Below, one piece after another: positions 31,660 to 41,700 of a stretch of DNA of 64,000 nt. The number at the start of each line of letters is the position of its first letter. Positions within the stretch are counted from its first letter, which is position 1. The notes under the pieces are model-generated. The model ran no database searches. It had not been told where the DNA came from and worked only from the letters and a program-made list of their open reading frames with translations. Source of the DNA: Actinoplanes sp. TBRC 11911. Lineage in GTDB: Bacteria > Actinomycetota > Actinomycetes > Mycobacteriales > Micromonosporaceae. A program made the position numbers and the translations under genes. The stretch is taken from assembly GCF_012933445.1 (NCBI RefSeq), contig NZ_JABBNC010000003.1, forward strand, positions 62,001 to 126,000, read 5' to 3'.

Positions 31660-33510
31660 GTGTCTGACTCGATCTTCCTGAGCCGCCGGGCGCTGTTGCG
31701 CGCCGCGGCCACCACCACCGCCGGGTTCGCGGTTCCGTCGCTGCTCACCGGTCGCGCGAGCGCCGCCGCGGCCGCCCCGGCCACGGCAACCGGCAAGGCC
31801 TTCATCGACGACTACCGGACCAATGTCGCGGCCAACGAGACCGTTGACACGAACGCCGCGGTCCGCATCCTCGACGACTTCCAGCGCCTCTGGCGTACCG
31901 GCACGGCCTGGAACAACGGCACCGTGCTCGACTCGGTCGTGCTGCGCCGGAGCATGCGGTACGCCGCCCAGGTCACCACGCACCGCACCGACGCCGAGGC
32001 CGCGGACGCGTTCATCCACGACCGGCAGAACCAGAGCTACGGGGCGATCAGCGGGCTCGGTCCGCTCGACCCGATCTTCAAGGCCGGTTCGCTCGCCGTC
32101 ACCAGCATCACGAGTGCTCCCACGGGCACGCCGCCCACCACGATCGACGACGTGGTGCCCGCGGACGCCGCGCCCGGATCGGCCCTCGGCGCCGGCTCCA
32201 CCACCTCGGCCCTGGGCCAGGTCGTGACGCTGGTGAACACGCTGCGCGGCTCGTTCTCCTCGGGTAATCCGGCGAAGTCCGCCTACAACTACCCGCGTCC
32301 GTGGCGCATGCGCGAGGACAGCAAAGTGGTCGACACCGGCAAGGTCGACGCGTTGGGGTTCCCGGTCTACGACTCCGACGTGGTGGTCGCGCCGCAACTG
32401 CTACGCCAGCGCAGCCTCGACCCGGCCAGCGACGGGGGTTTCCCCAGCGGCCACACGAATGCTTTCCACCTGGCCGCGCTCGCCTTGGCGTACGCGATCC
32501 CGGAACGTTTTCAAGAGCTCGTCACCGCGGCGTTCGACCTGAGCGAGTCGAGGATCGTGGCCGGCATGCACTCGCCGGTCGACGTGCTCGGCGGCCGGAT
32601 CCTCGCGACCGCGCTGGCCGCCGCCATCCTCAGCGACCCGGCCAACGCCGATCTCAAGAGCAAGGCGCACGAGCAGGCCGGCGAATACCTCAGGTCCCAG
32701 GCGAGCGATGACCTTTTCGCGTACGCCCATAGTGGCACCACCCGCACCGACCGGTACGCGGATCGGGCCGCCAACCGCCGTCTCGTGGCGCCGAAGCTCA
32801 CCTACGACCTGCCGCGTGGCCGTTCGACCGCGCCGATGACCGTGCCGGCGGGTGCCGAGGTGCTCCTCGAGACCCGGCAGCCGTATCTGTCCGCGGCGCA
32901 GCGCCGGGAAGTGTTGCGGACCACGGCGTTGCCGGCGGGTCATCCGCTGCTGGACGGCCCGGAGAACTGGGGACGGCTGGACCTGTTCGCGGCCGCGGAC
33001 GGCTACGGGTCGTTCGACCAGGACGTACACGTTTCCCTCGACGCGTCAGCCCGCGGTTTCGCCGCGGCCGACGCGTGGCGCAACGACATCGACGGACGCG
33101 GCGGCCTGATCAAGTCGGGCACCGGGTCGCTGACGCTGACCGGCGACAACTCGTATCGCGGCGGGACCACGGTGGCCGACGGCACGCTGATCGCGGGATC
33201 GGACGACGCGCTGGGCGGCGGCGACGTCGTGCTGGCCGGTGGCACGCTGCGGGTGGCGGCGGCGCTGCGGCTTCGCGGCGAGTACCGGCAGTCGGCGAGC
33301 ACGCTGGCCGTGTCGGGTCACCCGCTCGTGGTGGCCGGCGACGTCGTCCTGGGGCACGGCAGCGTGCTGAGCGTCGACGGGCATGGCGGCACGGTGCTGC
33401 GGGCTCGGCGAGTCACCGGTCGCTTCGATCGCGTCGTCGTCGAGCCCGGGTACCGCGCGACCGTCCGGTACGGGCGTACGAGTGTGGGGGTTGAAGTGTC
33501 CCGCCGCTGA
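31660..33510 (+). CDS. secreted PAP2 acid phosphatase with C-terminal autotransporter-type beta-strand repeat
   Basis: A 616-residue exported protein with a twin-arginine-type signal (SRRALLRAAATTTAGFAVPS). The PAP2 active site is complete: KX6RP at 206-214 (KSAYNYPRP), PSGH at 262-265 and SRX5HX3D at 297-308 (SRIVAGMHSPVD). After about residue 480 comes GGLIKSGTGSLTLTGDNSYR followed by GGTTVADGTLIAGSDDALGG, the autotransporter-associated beta-strand repeat, and further beta-helix-like sequence. That repeat is common on Gram-negative surface proteins and may anchor or display the enzyme. No sorting signal is visible. GTG start without a clear ribosome binding site. Confidence 0.88.
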   Translation: MSDSIFLSRRALLRAAATTTAGFAVPSLLTGRASAAAAAPATATGKAFIDDYRTNVAANETVDTNAAVRILDDFQRLWRTGTAWNNGTVLDSVVLRRSMRYAAQVTTHRTDAEAADAFIHDRQNQSYGAISGLGPLDPIFKAGSLAVTSITSAPTGTPPTTIDDVVPADAAPGSALGAGSTTSALGQVVTLVNTLRGSFSSGNPAKSAYNYPRPWRMREDSKVVDTGKVDALGFPVYDSDVVVAPQLLRQRSLDPASDGGFPSGHTNAFHLAALALAYAIPERFQELVTAAFDLSESRIVAGMHSPVDVLGGRILATALAAAILSDPANADLKSKAHEQAGEYLRSQASDDLFAYAHSGTTRTDRYADRAANRRLVAPKLTYDLPRGRSTAPMTVPAGAEVLLETRQPYLSAAQRREVLRTTALPAGHPLLDGPENWGRLDLFAAADGYGSFDQDVHVSLDASARGFAAADAWRNDIDGRGGLIKSGTGSLTLTGDNSYRGGTTVADGTLIAGSDDALGGGDVVLAGGTLRVAAALRLRGEYRQSASTLAVSGHPLVVAGDVVLGHGSVLSVDGHGGTVLRARRVTGRFDRVVVEPGYRATVRYGRTSVGVEVSRR

Positions 33511-33596
33511 GCCGGCGCGGCGGCCACCCTGTCGCTGTGGGTGGACGTGGAATCGCCTTTCGCGTTCACCTACGGCGTTCACCTTCGAACAGCGGT

Positions 33597-35216
33597 TCAC
33601 ACCTCGGACACGGTGATCGGCGGCTCGATCAGGTGGACGCGCAGCGGCCTGGACGGAACCAACGTGTCGCCGTCCGGGCGCCACGCGTGGCCGGCCCGGG
33701 CCACGCCCAGCGGATAAATGGTGAGCGTGCCGTCCGCGGCGAAATGCATGCGCAGGAAGCTCTTGTAGCCGGTGATGCCCTGAGCGGAGAACAACTCCTC
33801 CACATTGACGCCCAGCCCGCCCGCGACGTACAGATACAGGGCTACTACCTCGGCCGCCGCGAATCCGGAAACCGTGCCGTAGATGACGACGGCGGCGAGC
33901 AGTGACCACGGCCAATGCCAGTCGTGCGGGGGCAGCGCGTGCCAGGCCCACGTTCCGGCGGCGCCCAGCGCGAGGTGCGCCAGCGCGTGCGAGATTCCGG
34001 CCGTCGTTGCCCGCGGCCGGCCGGACTTCAGCAGGTCCATGTGCGCGAACGCGTTCCACGCCGCGACCATCGCGACCACAAAAATGATCAACGGCACCAC
34101 CGCGATGCGCTGGACCGCGCTGTCGAAACCACTGAACACGACCGCGCTGGCGATGAGCATCAGCAGCAGGTGCGCGCCGCCCATCAGCGCCACGAATCCG
34201 GGATTGCGGCGCGGCAGGTTGGCGAAGATGCCCGCCGAAAGCTGCCGCGACCGCCGCTTACTGGGATAGGTTTTCGCCAATTCGTATGTGTGCCGGGGAT
34301 CGTCGCTGACCGTCTCCGGCGGGGGCACCTGGATCGTGTCCGGCTGGGTGTGCGTGGCGAACAGGAAGGCACCGCCGCCACCGCAGGTGATCAGCTCGCG
34401 CGACGGCCCGGAGTAGCGCGCGTAATGATGGTTGTCGCCGGAGAGCATCACCCGGACCTGCGCTCCGGTCGGGGCGATCACCTTATCCACGAGGTAATCG
34501 ACCGACGCATAGATGCCAGGCATGTCCACCACCTCGACCCAGGTCGGGCTCGGCGGCGCGATAATCACCTTCGAGCGCGGGGTGAGCCGCTGGGCGACCC
34601 GGCGGAAATAGGCGAGCTGCGGGTCGTCGATGTAGGTCGAGGCCTGGTCGTCGATCGCGAACAGCCACCAGTCCCCCGGCAGCTCGACGGCGAAATACGA
34701 CCGGCTCTGCGGGATTTTCCAACCCCCGATGTCCGTACGCCTGGTGCCCGTGAAAATCCGCAGGAACGAGGTGAGCCCGTCGTACCAGTCGTGGTTGCCC
34801 GGGATCGCGTACATGCTCGGCGGCTCGCCCTCGGCCTTGGGGAAAGCCGTCTTGAACGGTCCGAGGAACTTGTTCTCGTACGCGTCCGGACCGGGCGTGG
34901 GGTAAACCTCGTCGCCGCCGAGGAACAGCATGCCGCCGCGGGGCAGGCGATGGCCCTCGACCTCGAGTTCCGGCCGGGCCACCAGATGCGCGATCGTATA
35001 GGTGGCGTCGAATCCGTCACCGGTGTCCGCCACGTAGTCGAGCCACAACTCACCGTCCGGGCCCACCTCGCGATGCACCTGATCCGGAAAGGCGCTCTGC
35101 AGCTCACGCTTGTCGAGGAACGAGCCCTGCACGGAGTTGAGCGCGACCCGGATGCCGGTCTTGGCCAGCTGACTGGGGGAAAGCCAGGCGACCGGCTTCT
35201 GCGGTTCGAAGTCCAC
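33597..35216 (-). CDS. calcineurin-like metallophosphoesterase with C-terminal membrane domain
   Basis: About 539 residues from GTG 35216 (DFEPQKPVAWLSPSQLAKTG); the frame is open to 35267. The N-terminal two-thirds hold metallophosphoesterase motifs: DTGDGFDATY, GGDEVYP, the GNHD box (IPGNHDWYDGL), and SGDNHHYARYSG. From about residue 350 there are five hydrophobic segments (HLLLMLIASAVVFSG, VVPLIIFVVAMVAAW, LLAAVVIYGTVSGF and others), then a soluble tail. The phosphoesterase domain lacks a signal peptide, so it probably faces the cytoplasm. Substrate unknown. -10-like CAATAGT lies just before the GTG, so a leaderless mRNA is possible. Confidence 0.85.
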   Translation of the reverse strand: MDFEPQKPVAWLSPSQLAKTGIRVALNSVQGSFLDKRELQSAFPDQVHREVGPDGELWLDYVADTGDGFDATYTIAHLVARPELEVEGHRLPRGGMLFLGGDEVYPTPGPDAYENKFLGPFKTAFPKAEGEPPSMYAIPGNHDWYDGLTSFLRIFTGTRRTDIGGWKIPQSRSYFAVELPGDWWLFAIDDQASTYIDDPQLAYFRRVAQRLTPRSKVIIAPPSPTWVEVVDMPGIYASVDYLVDKVIAPTGAQVRVMLSGDNHHYARYSGPSRELITCGGGGAFLFATHTQPDTIQVPPPETVSDDPRHTYELAKTYPSKRRSRQLSAGIFANLPRRNPGFVALMGGAHLLLMLIASAVVFSGFDSAVQRIAVVPLIIFVVAMVAAWNAFAHMDLLKSGRPRATTAGISHALAHLALGAAGTWAWHALPPHDWHWPWSLLAAVVIYGTVSGFAAAEVVALYLYVAGGLGVNVEELFSAQGITGYKSFLRMHFAADGTLTIYPLGVARAGHAWRPDGDTLVPSRPLRVHLIEPPITVSEV

Positions 35217-35313
35217 GGCACTATTGACGGACGGCGGGGACGTTAGTTCACTTGCGTCGGCAAACAAGGCGGTTTTCTACTTCGGACTCGACGGCCTCTG
35301 CCATGGGGCGTGA

Positions 35314-35877
35314 TCAGGCGATCAGCCTGGCGACCGCTTCCATCACGGCGTCGCGCCGGTGCTCACGGTCGCCCATGTGGCCGGTCCGCGCGAACTCCGG
35401 ATTCAACGTGTTCCACGAAGCGGCCATCGCCTGAATCAAGGTGAGCAATTCGCCGGGCGTGAACCTCGTCGTGACGAGCCCGTCGGCCTGCGCTCCGGCC
35501 AGCGCCGCGATCCGCGCCTCATTCGCCTCGATCACCGCGTTCAGGCCCGGACCGGTCGGCCTTTCCAGCCGGTACCAGATGGTCAGGCGCTGGCTGTCCG
35601 GGTTGTCGGCGAAATAATCGAACATCCTTCCCACGTACGCCGGGAGGTCGTGGGCGTTGAATTTGACAGCGTCGAGCGTGTCCCGGATCGACGCGGTGTA
35701 GACGATGTCGAACAGCTCGTCCTTGTTCCCGAAATACGCGTAGATCCGTTCCTTGCTGCTGGTGGCCCGCTCGGCCACGCGATCCATCCGTGCGCCGGCG
35801 ATGCCGTGGGCGGCGAACTCGGCGGTGGCGGCGGCAAGAATGCGGCGTTTTGCGTCCTCGGGGTTGCGTGTGACCAC
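35314..35877 (-). CDS. TetR-family regulator
   Basis: About 187 residues from GTG 35877 (VTRNPEDAKRRILAAATAEF). The HTH reads AAHGIAGARMDRVAERATSS with KERIYAYFGNKDELFDIVYT, followed by a helical C-terminal domain. It is divergent from the SDR gene at 35978, and the 100 bp between them contains repeated AACC/GGTT half-sites, so it likely represses both. The frame is open upstream to 36222, but that part is antisense to the SDR gene. Confidence 0.87.
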   Translation of the reverse strand: MVTRNPEDAKRRILAAATAEFAAHGIAGARMDRVAERATSSKERIYAYFGNKDELFDIVYTASIRDTLDAVKFNAHDLPAYVGRMFDYFADNPDSQRLTIWYRLERPTGPGLNAVIEANEARIAALAGAQADGLVTTRFTPGELLTLIQAMAASWNTLNPEFARTGHMGDREHRRDAVMEAVARLIA

Positions 35878-35891
35878 GTGTTCTACGTTAC

Positions 35892-35960
35892 CCAACCGTC
35901 CAGTTGGTTGATGGGCGGGCGTTCCGGAGGTGATACTCGGGCTGAACCAACCAACCGGTA
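35892..35960. promoter_or_regulatory. candidate TetR operator region
   Basis: CCAAC and GTTGG arms (35892-35896 and 35903-35907) flank 6 bases, with GGTT immediately after; about 40 bases on, AACCAACCAACCGGT carries three more half-sites. The placement between divergent TetR and SDR genes supports operator function, but the exact site is not certain. Confidence 0.45.
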
Positions 35961-35977
35961 GGTAGAGGAGCACACCG

Positions 35978-36814
35978 ATGCGCACCTGGCTCATCACCGG
36001 CGCCTCCCGTGGTTTCGGCCGGGAGATCGCCATCGCCGCACTCGAAGCCGGCGACAACGTCGTGGCCACCGCCCGCCGCCCGGAACTGCTGGCCGACCTG
36101 GTCACGAAGTATGGCGAACGAACGTTCGCTTTTCCGCTGGACGTCACCGACCCGGCCTCCGCCGCGCAGGCCGTGCAGCGGACGGTGGACACCTTCGGCC
36201 GCCTCGACGTCGTGGTCAACAACGCGGGTTACACCAGCACGGGCGCGCTCGAGACCATGCCGATGGAGGACTTCCACGCGCAGATCGAGGCCAATTTCTT
36301 CGGCACCGTGTACGTGACGCGGGCCGCACTGCCGATTCTCCGGGCGCAGCGGTCCGGCCATTTCCTGCAGTTCTCCTCGGTCGGCGGCCGGGTCGGCGGC
36401 ACCCCCGGAAACGGGGCGTACCAGAGCGCCAAGCACGCCGTGGAAGGGTTCTCCAAGGTGCTGCGAAACGAGGTCGGGCCGCTCGGCGTCAAGGTCACGA
36501 TCGTGGAGCCCGGGGCTTTCCGCACCGACTATGGAAACGAGACCAACTTCCCGCCGGTCATTCCCGACTACGAGCAGACGGTGGGCCGGATGAACGAGTT
36601 CCGGCGCACCACGGCCGGCACCTGGGCCGGGGACCCGGCGCGGGCAGCCCGCATTCTGGTGGACGTCGTGAACAACCCGGAACCACCGTTGCAGTTGGTG
36701 CTGGGTGCGGCCGCGGTGGAAATGGTCGAGCGGGCGACCGAGGAACGGCTGGCCGAGCTCAGGAATTGGGCCGAGGTGAGCCGGGCGGCGGACTTCCCGG
36801 CCAGTTCCGAATAG
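35978..36814 (+). CDS. short-chain dehydrogenase/reductase
   Basis: A 278-residue classical SDR. The NAD(P)-binding TGASRGFG motif is at residues 8-15, NNAG at about 89, and the catalytic Ser-Tyr-Lys set appears in LQFSSVGGRVGG and GNGAYQSAKHAV (YxxxK). TARRP after the second strand suggests NADP(H). GAGGAG lies 8 bases before the ATG. It is probably controlled by the divergent TetR protein. Its 3' end overlaps the convergent zincin-like gene by 56 bases. Confidence 0.93.
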   Translation: MRTWLITGASRGFGREIAIAALEAGDNVVATARRPELLADLVTKYGERTFAFPLDVTDPASAAQAVQRTVDTFGRLDVVVNNAGYTSTGALETMPMEDFHAQIEANFFGTVYVTRAALPILRAQRSGHFLQFSSVGGRVGGTPGNGAYQSAKHAVEGFSKVLRNEVGPLGVKVTIVEPGAFRTDYGNETNFPPVIPDYEQTVGRMNEFRRTTAGTWAGDPARAARILVDVVNNPEPPLQLVLGAAAVEMVERATEERLAELRNWAEVSRAADFPASSE

Positions 36815-37589
36815 CTTGCCCGACCGCGGGATCCAATTCGTCGAGCAGCTTCACGACCTCGTCGAAGCCGAGTTCCGGACCCCGCATGGCGCCCACCAGT
36901 CGCTGGAGTGCTTTCGCGCCGGCGGTTTCCCACAGGCGTTTCGCGAGGACCAGAAGGCCGAACTCGAACCACACATAGTTCGATCCGTCGCCCTCCAGAC
37001 CCTTTTCCATGTGGGCCAGATCCCGTACGGGCCAATGGTCGTTCGGTGCCGACCAGGTGACCTCGAAAATGGTCGTCAGTCGCATGGTCTGCTCGGGCTC
37101 GACCTCGGTGACATAGCCGTGCAGGCCCAGGTTCGCGACGAGCTCGCCGAGCCAGAAACCGACCGGTCCGGGCGCCCACTCCCGATCGGTGAGGTGGGTC
37201 AACTCGTGGGCGACCAGCAGGTCCGCGAAGAGCCCGATGTCGATCGGGTTTCCGTAGACGTCGTGCAGCCGGCGCAGGCCGCCGCCCTCGACATGGCCGA
37301 CGACGGTGCCGATCACCGCGTTCCAGAATGGTGCCGGTTGCTGGCCGACGACGATGCGGTCGGTTTCCACGTGCGGCATTCCGTACAGCGGGGTGGTCGC
37401 GACTTTGTCCCAGTCGTCCGGCCCGAGAACGAACAGCGGCGGCGTCTCCGGCAGGCCGACCACTCGATCGAGCCAGGCGATCGTCCGCGCGGCGCGCTCG
37501 GCCACCATGCGGGCGCGCTCCGCACCACCGGCGCTCGTGAACACCGGAAACGGGAACCCGGCTACCGGCGTGAGCCCCTGCACATCCAT
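36759..37589 (-). CDS. zincin-like hypothetical (HELTH motif)
   Basis: A 276-residue soluble protein without signal peptide. LLVAHELTHLTDREW holds an HExxH zinc motif, and WLGELVANLGLHGYVTEVEP about 20 residues later offers a glutamate third ligand, the gluzincin pattern. A mixed alpha/beta N-terminus (PPLFVLGPDDWDKVATTPLY) precedes it. This suggests a metallopeptidase-like fold, but family and substrate are unknown. Convergent overlap with the SDR gene; tRNA-His lies beyond its start. Confidence 0.65.
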   Translation of the reverse strand: MDVQGLTPVAGFPFPVFTSAGGAERARMVAERAARTIAWLDRVVGLPETPPLFVLGPDDWDKVATTPLYGMPHVETDRIVVGQQPAPFWNAVIGTVVGHVEGGGLRRLHDVYGNPIDIGLFADLLVAHELTHLTDREWAPGPVGFWLGELVANLGLHGYVTEVEPEQTMRLTTIFEVTWSAPNDHWPVRDLAHMEKGLEGDGSNYVWFEFGLLVLAKRLWETAGAKALQRLVGAMRGPELGFDEVVKLLDELDPAVGQAIRNWPGSPPPGSPRPNS

Positions 37590-37698
37590 GCGGCGATCTT
37601 ATGGTTCCGGGTGGGATCGTCCTATGTCCACGTTTATGGACGGGTCACGGCCTACCGAAAAGGCTCGGTCAGAGCCCTTTCGCCAACCCATGCAATGG

Positions 37699-37772
37699 GG
37701 TGATCGACGGGATTCGAACCCGCGACCCCCGGGACCACAACCCGGTGCTCTACCAACTGAGCTACGACCACC
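37699..37772 (-). tRNA. tRNA-His (GTG anticodon)
   Basis: On the minus strand the cloverleaf is complete: acceptor GTGGTCG pairing with CGATCAC, D-arm AGCTCAGTTGGTAGAGC, anticodon arm CCGGG-TTGTGGT-CCCGG with GTG anticodon, and T-arm GCGGGTTCGAATCCCGT. The extra G-1 typical of tRNA-His is encoded at 37772 opposite C73. No CCA is encoded. It lies about 95 bases beyond the orn gene on the same strand, a common actinobacterial arrangement. Confidence 0.96.
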
Positions 37773-37866
37773 ATGCGCACCTCAGGGGAACCCCGTGGTG
37801 CCGAACAATCATAGCCGGACGCCTGGACCCCTCGTCGAGCGGGTTCGGTAGCGCGGCCGGGTGACT

Positions 37867-38457
37867 CTAGAGCTCGGCGGCGATCGCCTTCGCGGTCTCG
37901 ACGTCCGGGCCGGGCAGCGGCACGAAGATCGTCCGCCGGTAGTACTCGAGCTCGCGGATGCTCTCCCGGATGTCGGCGAGCGCCCGGTGCGCGAGGCCCT
38001 TGGCCGGCTGCCCGAAATACACCCGGGGGTACCAGCGGCGGCAGAGCTCCTTGATCGACGAGACATCGATCATCCGGTAGTGAAGGAAATCATCGAGCGC
38101 GCGCATGTCACGGGCGAGAAAGCCCCGGTCGGTGGCGATCGAATTGCCGCAAAGAGGCGCTGTGCGGGGGTTTGGCACAAATTCCCGCACGTACGCCAAG
38201 ACGGCCTCCTCGGCTTCCGCCATGGTGATCGTCGAGCGCCGCACCTCTTCGGTGAGCCCCGATTTGGCGTGCATGTCGCGAACCACCGGGGGCATCGCGT
38301 CGAGCGCCTCGTCGTCGGCATGAATGACCAGGTCGACGCCCTCGCCCAGCACGTTGAGCTCGGGATCGGTGACCAGGGCCGCGACCTCGATCAGCTTGTC
38401 CTTGCCGAGGTCAAGCCCGGTCATCTCACAGTCGATCCACACCAGAAGATCAGCCAC
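37867..38457 (-). CDS. orn: oligoribonuclease
   Basis: A 196-residue DEDDh exonuclease. Exo I motif [12 protein letters not shown] supplies Asp9 and Glu11, exo II is in [19 protein letters not shown], and exo III in [20 protein letters not shown] with the conserved His and Asp. Orn degrades 2-5-nt RNAs and pGpG, completing RNA turnover and cyclic-di-GMP breakdown. Length and sequence match the family throughout. It probably shares transcription with tRNA-His downstream. Confidence 0.96.
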   Translation of the reverse strand: MADLLVWIDCEMTGLDLGKDKLIEVAALVTDPELNVLGEGVDLVIHADDEALDAMPPVVRDMHAKSGLTEEVRRSTITMAEAEEAVLAYVREFVPNPRTAPLCGNSIATDRGFLARDMRALDDFLHYRMIDVSSIKELCRRWYPRVYFGQPAKGLAHRALADIRESIRELEYYRRTIFVPLPGPDVETAKAIAAEL

Positions 38458-38768
38458 GCCGACAGCCTACGCCCGCGCCCGGCGTGTTGCGTTCTCGTCC
38501 TTGGTCGCCGGTCGTGCGGCCCGTTCCCGCTTGCGGTGGGGTTTTGTCCGCTTTAGGGGGAGGAGGTCGCAGTTGTGCCTGAGTGGGGTTAAACTGGGCT
38601 TAACGGACGAAGCCCCCCTTCGGTTACTCCGTTCCCCCGGTAAAGGGCCCTCCGCGTCGGCAGCGCGGAGGGCCCTTTCGCGTACGGGGTGCGGCGGATC
38701 CGATGAGGCTGGCGCAGCCCGGTGCCTTGGTGCGGGCCGAGTGGCGGCTTGTTGTGGCCGATGACGGC
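38458..38768. other. intergenic region between orn and the giant membrane protein gene
   Basis: Apart from the hairpin at 38642-38678 nothing convincing is seen. An AGGAGGTCGCAGTTGTG stretch near 38560 would start a five-codon ORF (VPEWG) that I do not regard as established. Confidence 0.5.
38642..38678. terminator. bidirectional 15-bp perfect hairpin terminator
   Basis: AAAGGGCCCTCCGCG (38642-38656) pairs perfectly with CGCGGAGGGCCCTTT (38664-38678) around a 7-base loop. The A- and T-ended stem works in either direction. It is 90 bases beyond the 3' end of the giant protein gene on the minus strand. Confidence 0.85.
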
Positions 38769-41700
38769 TTACTGCGGGTCCGACGGGGGCGACGAACGCC
38801 GGCGGCGGATCGGTTCGGACGTGGGCGGGTGGATCTCCGGGATGAGCGGGAGGTCGCCCACGTTGGTTGTCCGGCGGCGGCGTTGGGCCGAGGCGAACAA
38901 TTCGGCCGCCTCCTTCTGATAGCCGGAGAGGCTGGTCGTGGTGGTGGGCGGCGTCTTGGCGGCGGCTGCGACGGGCCCGGTCGTCTTGCTCGCCGTTCCG
39001 GTTTTGGCGGGCTTCGGCTTGGGCGCGCTCCCGGCCGGTTTTGCGGGGGTCGCCTTCGCCTTCGCCGCGTTCGCGGGAGTGGCCTTCGCCGCGTTCGTGG
39101 AGGCCGTCTTTGCCGCGCTCCCCGGCGTTGACTTCGTCGCGCTTGCGGGCGTGGCCCTCGTCGCGCTCGCGGAGGTGGCCTTCGCGGCCCTGGTCGGTGC
39201 GGCTTTTGCCGGGGTCGGTTTTGTCGGTGTCGGGGCTGCTGCCGTCGTCGACTTGGCCGGACCCGGCCTGGTTGACGTGGTTGCCGTTGCCGAGGTCGAC
39301 CCGTCCGCAGGCAGCACGTCGGCCGCGGGTGTGGCACCTAGTGGTTCCGGCTTCGCCGGGGTCGCCTTCCGAGTCGGCGACGCGGCTGCAGAGACGCTCT
39401 TGGGCGACGTCGAGCGGGTGGGCGACGTGGTGGTGTCCGGAGTTGCCTTGGCGGCCGGCGCCTTGGACGTCGTCGCGGACCTGGTCGATGACTTCGCGGC
39501 CACCGAGGCCTTCTTGGCGGGGACCGCCTTCTCCGGGTCCTTGCCGGCGGACTTGGCGCGCGTCGTCTTCGGAGCCGCTGCTGTCGTTGGCTCGGACTTC
39601 GTGGCGGTCTTAGGCGTGGACTTTCTGGCGGCCTCTGGCTGGGGCTTTGCGGCCGTTCCTGGCTCGGGCTTCGCGGCCCTTGCCGCCACCGACTCCGCGG
39701 CCTTGCGCCATGCGGCCGGGGCGGGGCGTCCCGCGGCGAACGATGGCAGCTTGCCCGAGGATGCCGTCTCCAAGTTGCCTTCGACGCGAGCCTGCGCCTG
39801 GGCGAACAACCGGCCCGGTCGCTCGGGCCCCCGCGCCGAACCGGCTTCTTCCCCGGCGTCCAGCTCGACGGCTTCGGCCGTGTTGGTGGGCGTGTGCACT
39901 ACCGCTGCTTCGCCGGTCTGGAACTCCGGCACCGGGCCGTGACGCTGCGCCGGGGCCTCGCTCGGCCGAAGTGACTCGGTGACCCGGGCCCCGTTGCCAT
40001 GCTGCGCCTCGGACTGGGCCGGCCTGCCCGCTGCGACGACCTCGGACTGCGCCGACCTGCCCGCAGCGACGGTCTCGGACTGGGCCGGCCTACCCCCAAC
40101 GACGGTCTCGGATTGCGCCGACCTGCTCCCAACGACGGTCTCGGACTGGGCCGGCCTGCTCGCGGCGACGCGCGGTGCCCGGCGGCTCTGGTCGTCGGCT
40201 CCGCTTCGGGCCTGCCCCTCTGCGGCTGCCCGCATGGTGGGGCTCTGCGGCTGCGATTCCGGGTCTTCGGCCGAGGCGGCGCCGTTCAGCGGTACGACCT
40301 CGGGGCTGAGACGCTCGCGGCGCGCCACGGACCGCATGGCCGCGGTGACCTCGGCCGGGGCCGGGGTGACGAGCGCCGGCGAGGAACTGACCGGACCCGG
40401 GGCATGTCCTCCCGGGGTGATCCCCGATACGCGGGGTGCGTGCGGGTGCGCTTCGGCCGTGGCCGGTTCACCGGCGGCGGTCGCGGCCGCCGGCTCGGGG
40501 CTCGTCGGCCGGTCCGGCGTGGAGGGCCGCGCCGGAGCCGGGACCACGGGACGCGTCGGCGCTGGCCGAGGCACTACGGGCCGAGGCGGCGCCGGAGCAG
40601 TGGAGCCGTCCTGTCCACTACCGGAGGCCGGGCGCGCCTGCCCGCCAGTCGAGGCCGGGCGCGCCGGTCCGGCGTTGGAAGTCGGGCGCGCCTGCCCACT
40701 AGCGGAAGCGGGCGGTGCCTCGGCGCCGGATTCGGCCCTGGGCCGCCTGGTTCCGGTGGAGCCTGTGCGCGTCGCCGCCGGAGCCGAAGCGCTCGCGTTC
40801 GGCGAGCTCTCGGAGAGGTCGGCGGTGGCGGCAAGGTCTCCACGCTCGGCTCCGTCGCTCAGCGCGGCGAGATCGGACGAGTCGGCCGGGCGAACCGAGG
40901 CCGCAGCAGAGGCAACCGCGGACTCCGCGGCGGAACCGGGTGCCGGCGCCCCTGCCCGAAGTCCAGATGCCGGCACGGCTCCGGCGGAGCCGGGTGCCGG
41001 GATGGCCGTCGCTGAGCTCGATGTCGGCACGGAGGCAGCTGCGGCTGGCGCGGCTGCAGCAGAGCCGGGCGCCAATGTGTCCGCTGCAGAGCCGGATGTC
41101 GGCGCGGAGTCAGCCGCGGCTGCGGCGGGCGCGGCTGCGGCGGGCGCGGCTGCGGCGGGCGCGGCTGCGGCGGGCGCGGCCGTAGCGGAGCCGGGTGCCG
41201 GCGCCGTGCGACGGCGGCGCGCGCCGCCGGACCCGGCGTCGGCACCCGTGGCTGGCCTGCCCCCACTGGCGGTTGGAGGTACGGCCGGCCGGAGGCCGGT
41301 CTGGGTAGCCGCGGGTGACTTACCCCCGGCGGCCGGGCTGATGCCGGTTTGCGGCGCCGAACCACGAGACGATGGGCCGCCCACCCGGGGCGAGTCCGCT
41401 CGGGTCAGGCCGGTGGCCATCCAGTCGGTGGCGTTGGGGCCGGTCACCACCGAGACGCGCTGGACCGCCAAGCGCGGGTCGCGCGTCACTTCGGAGGTGA
41501 CCTCCGGCGTGGGCTCGGCCGCGACCACGTCGCCGCGGATGGCCCGGGCGTCGGCGGCACCCGCCGCATAGGCGGCCGCGACGGCGTCGACCGGCGGGAT
41601 CTCGGAAGCCTCGGCCGAATGGCGGGCGGTGGGTGCGTCTGCCGGGGCATCGGGGGTGCGGCGCTTCGCGGCCTCGGCCATCCGGGCGGCCGCGCGGGCC

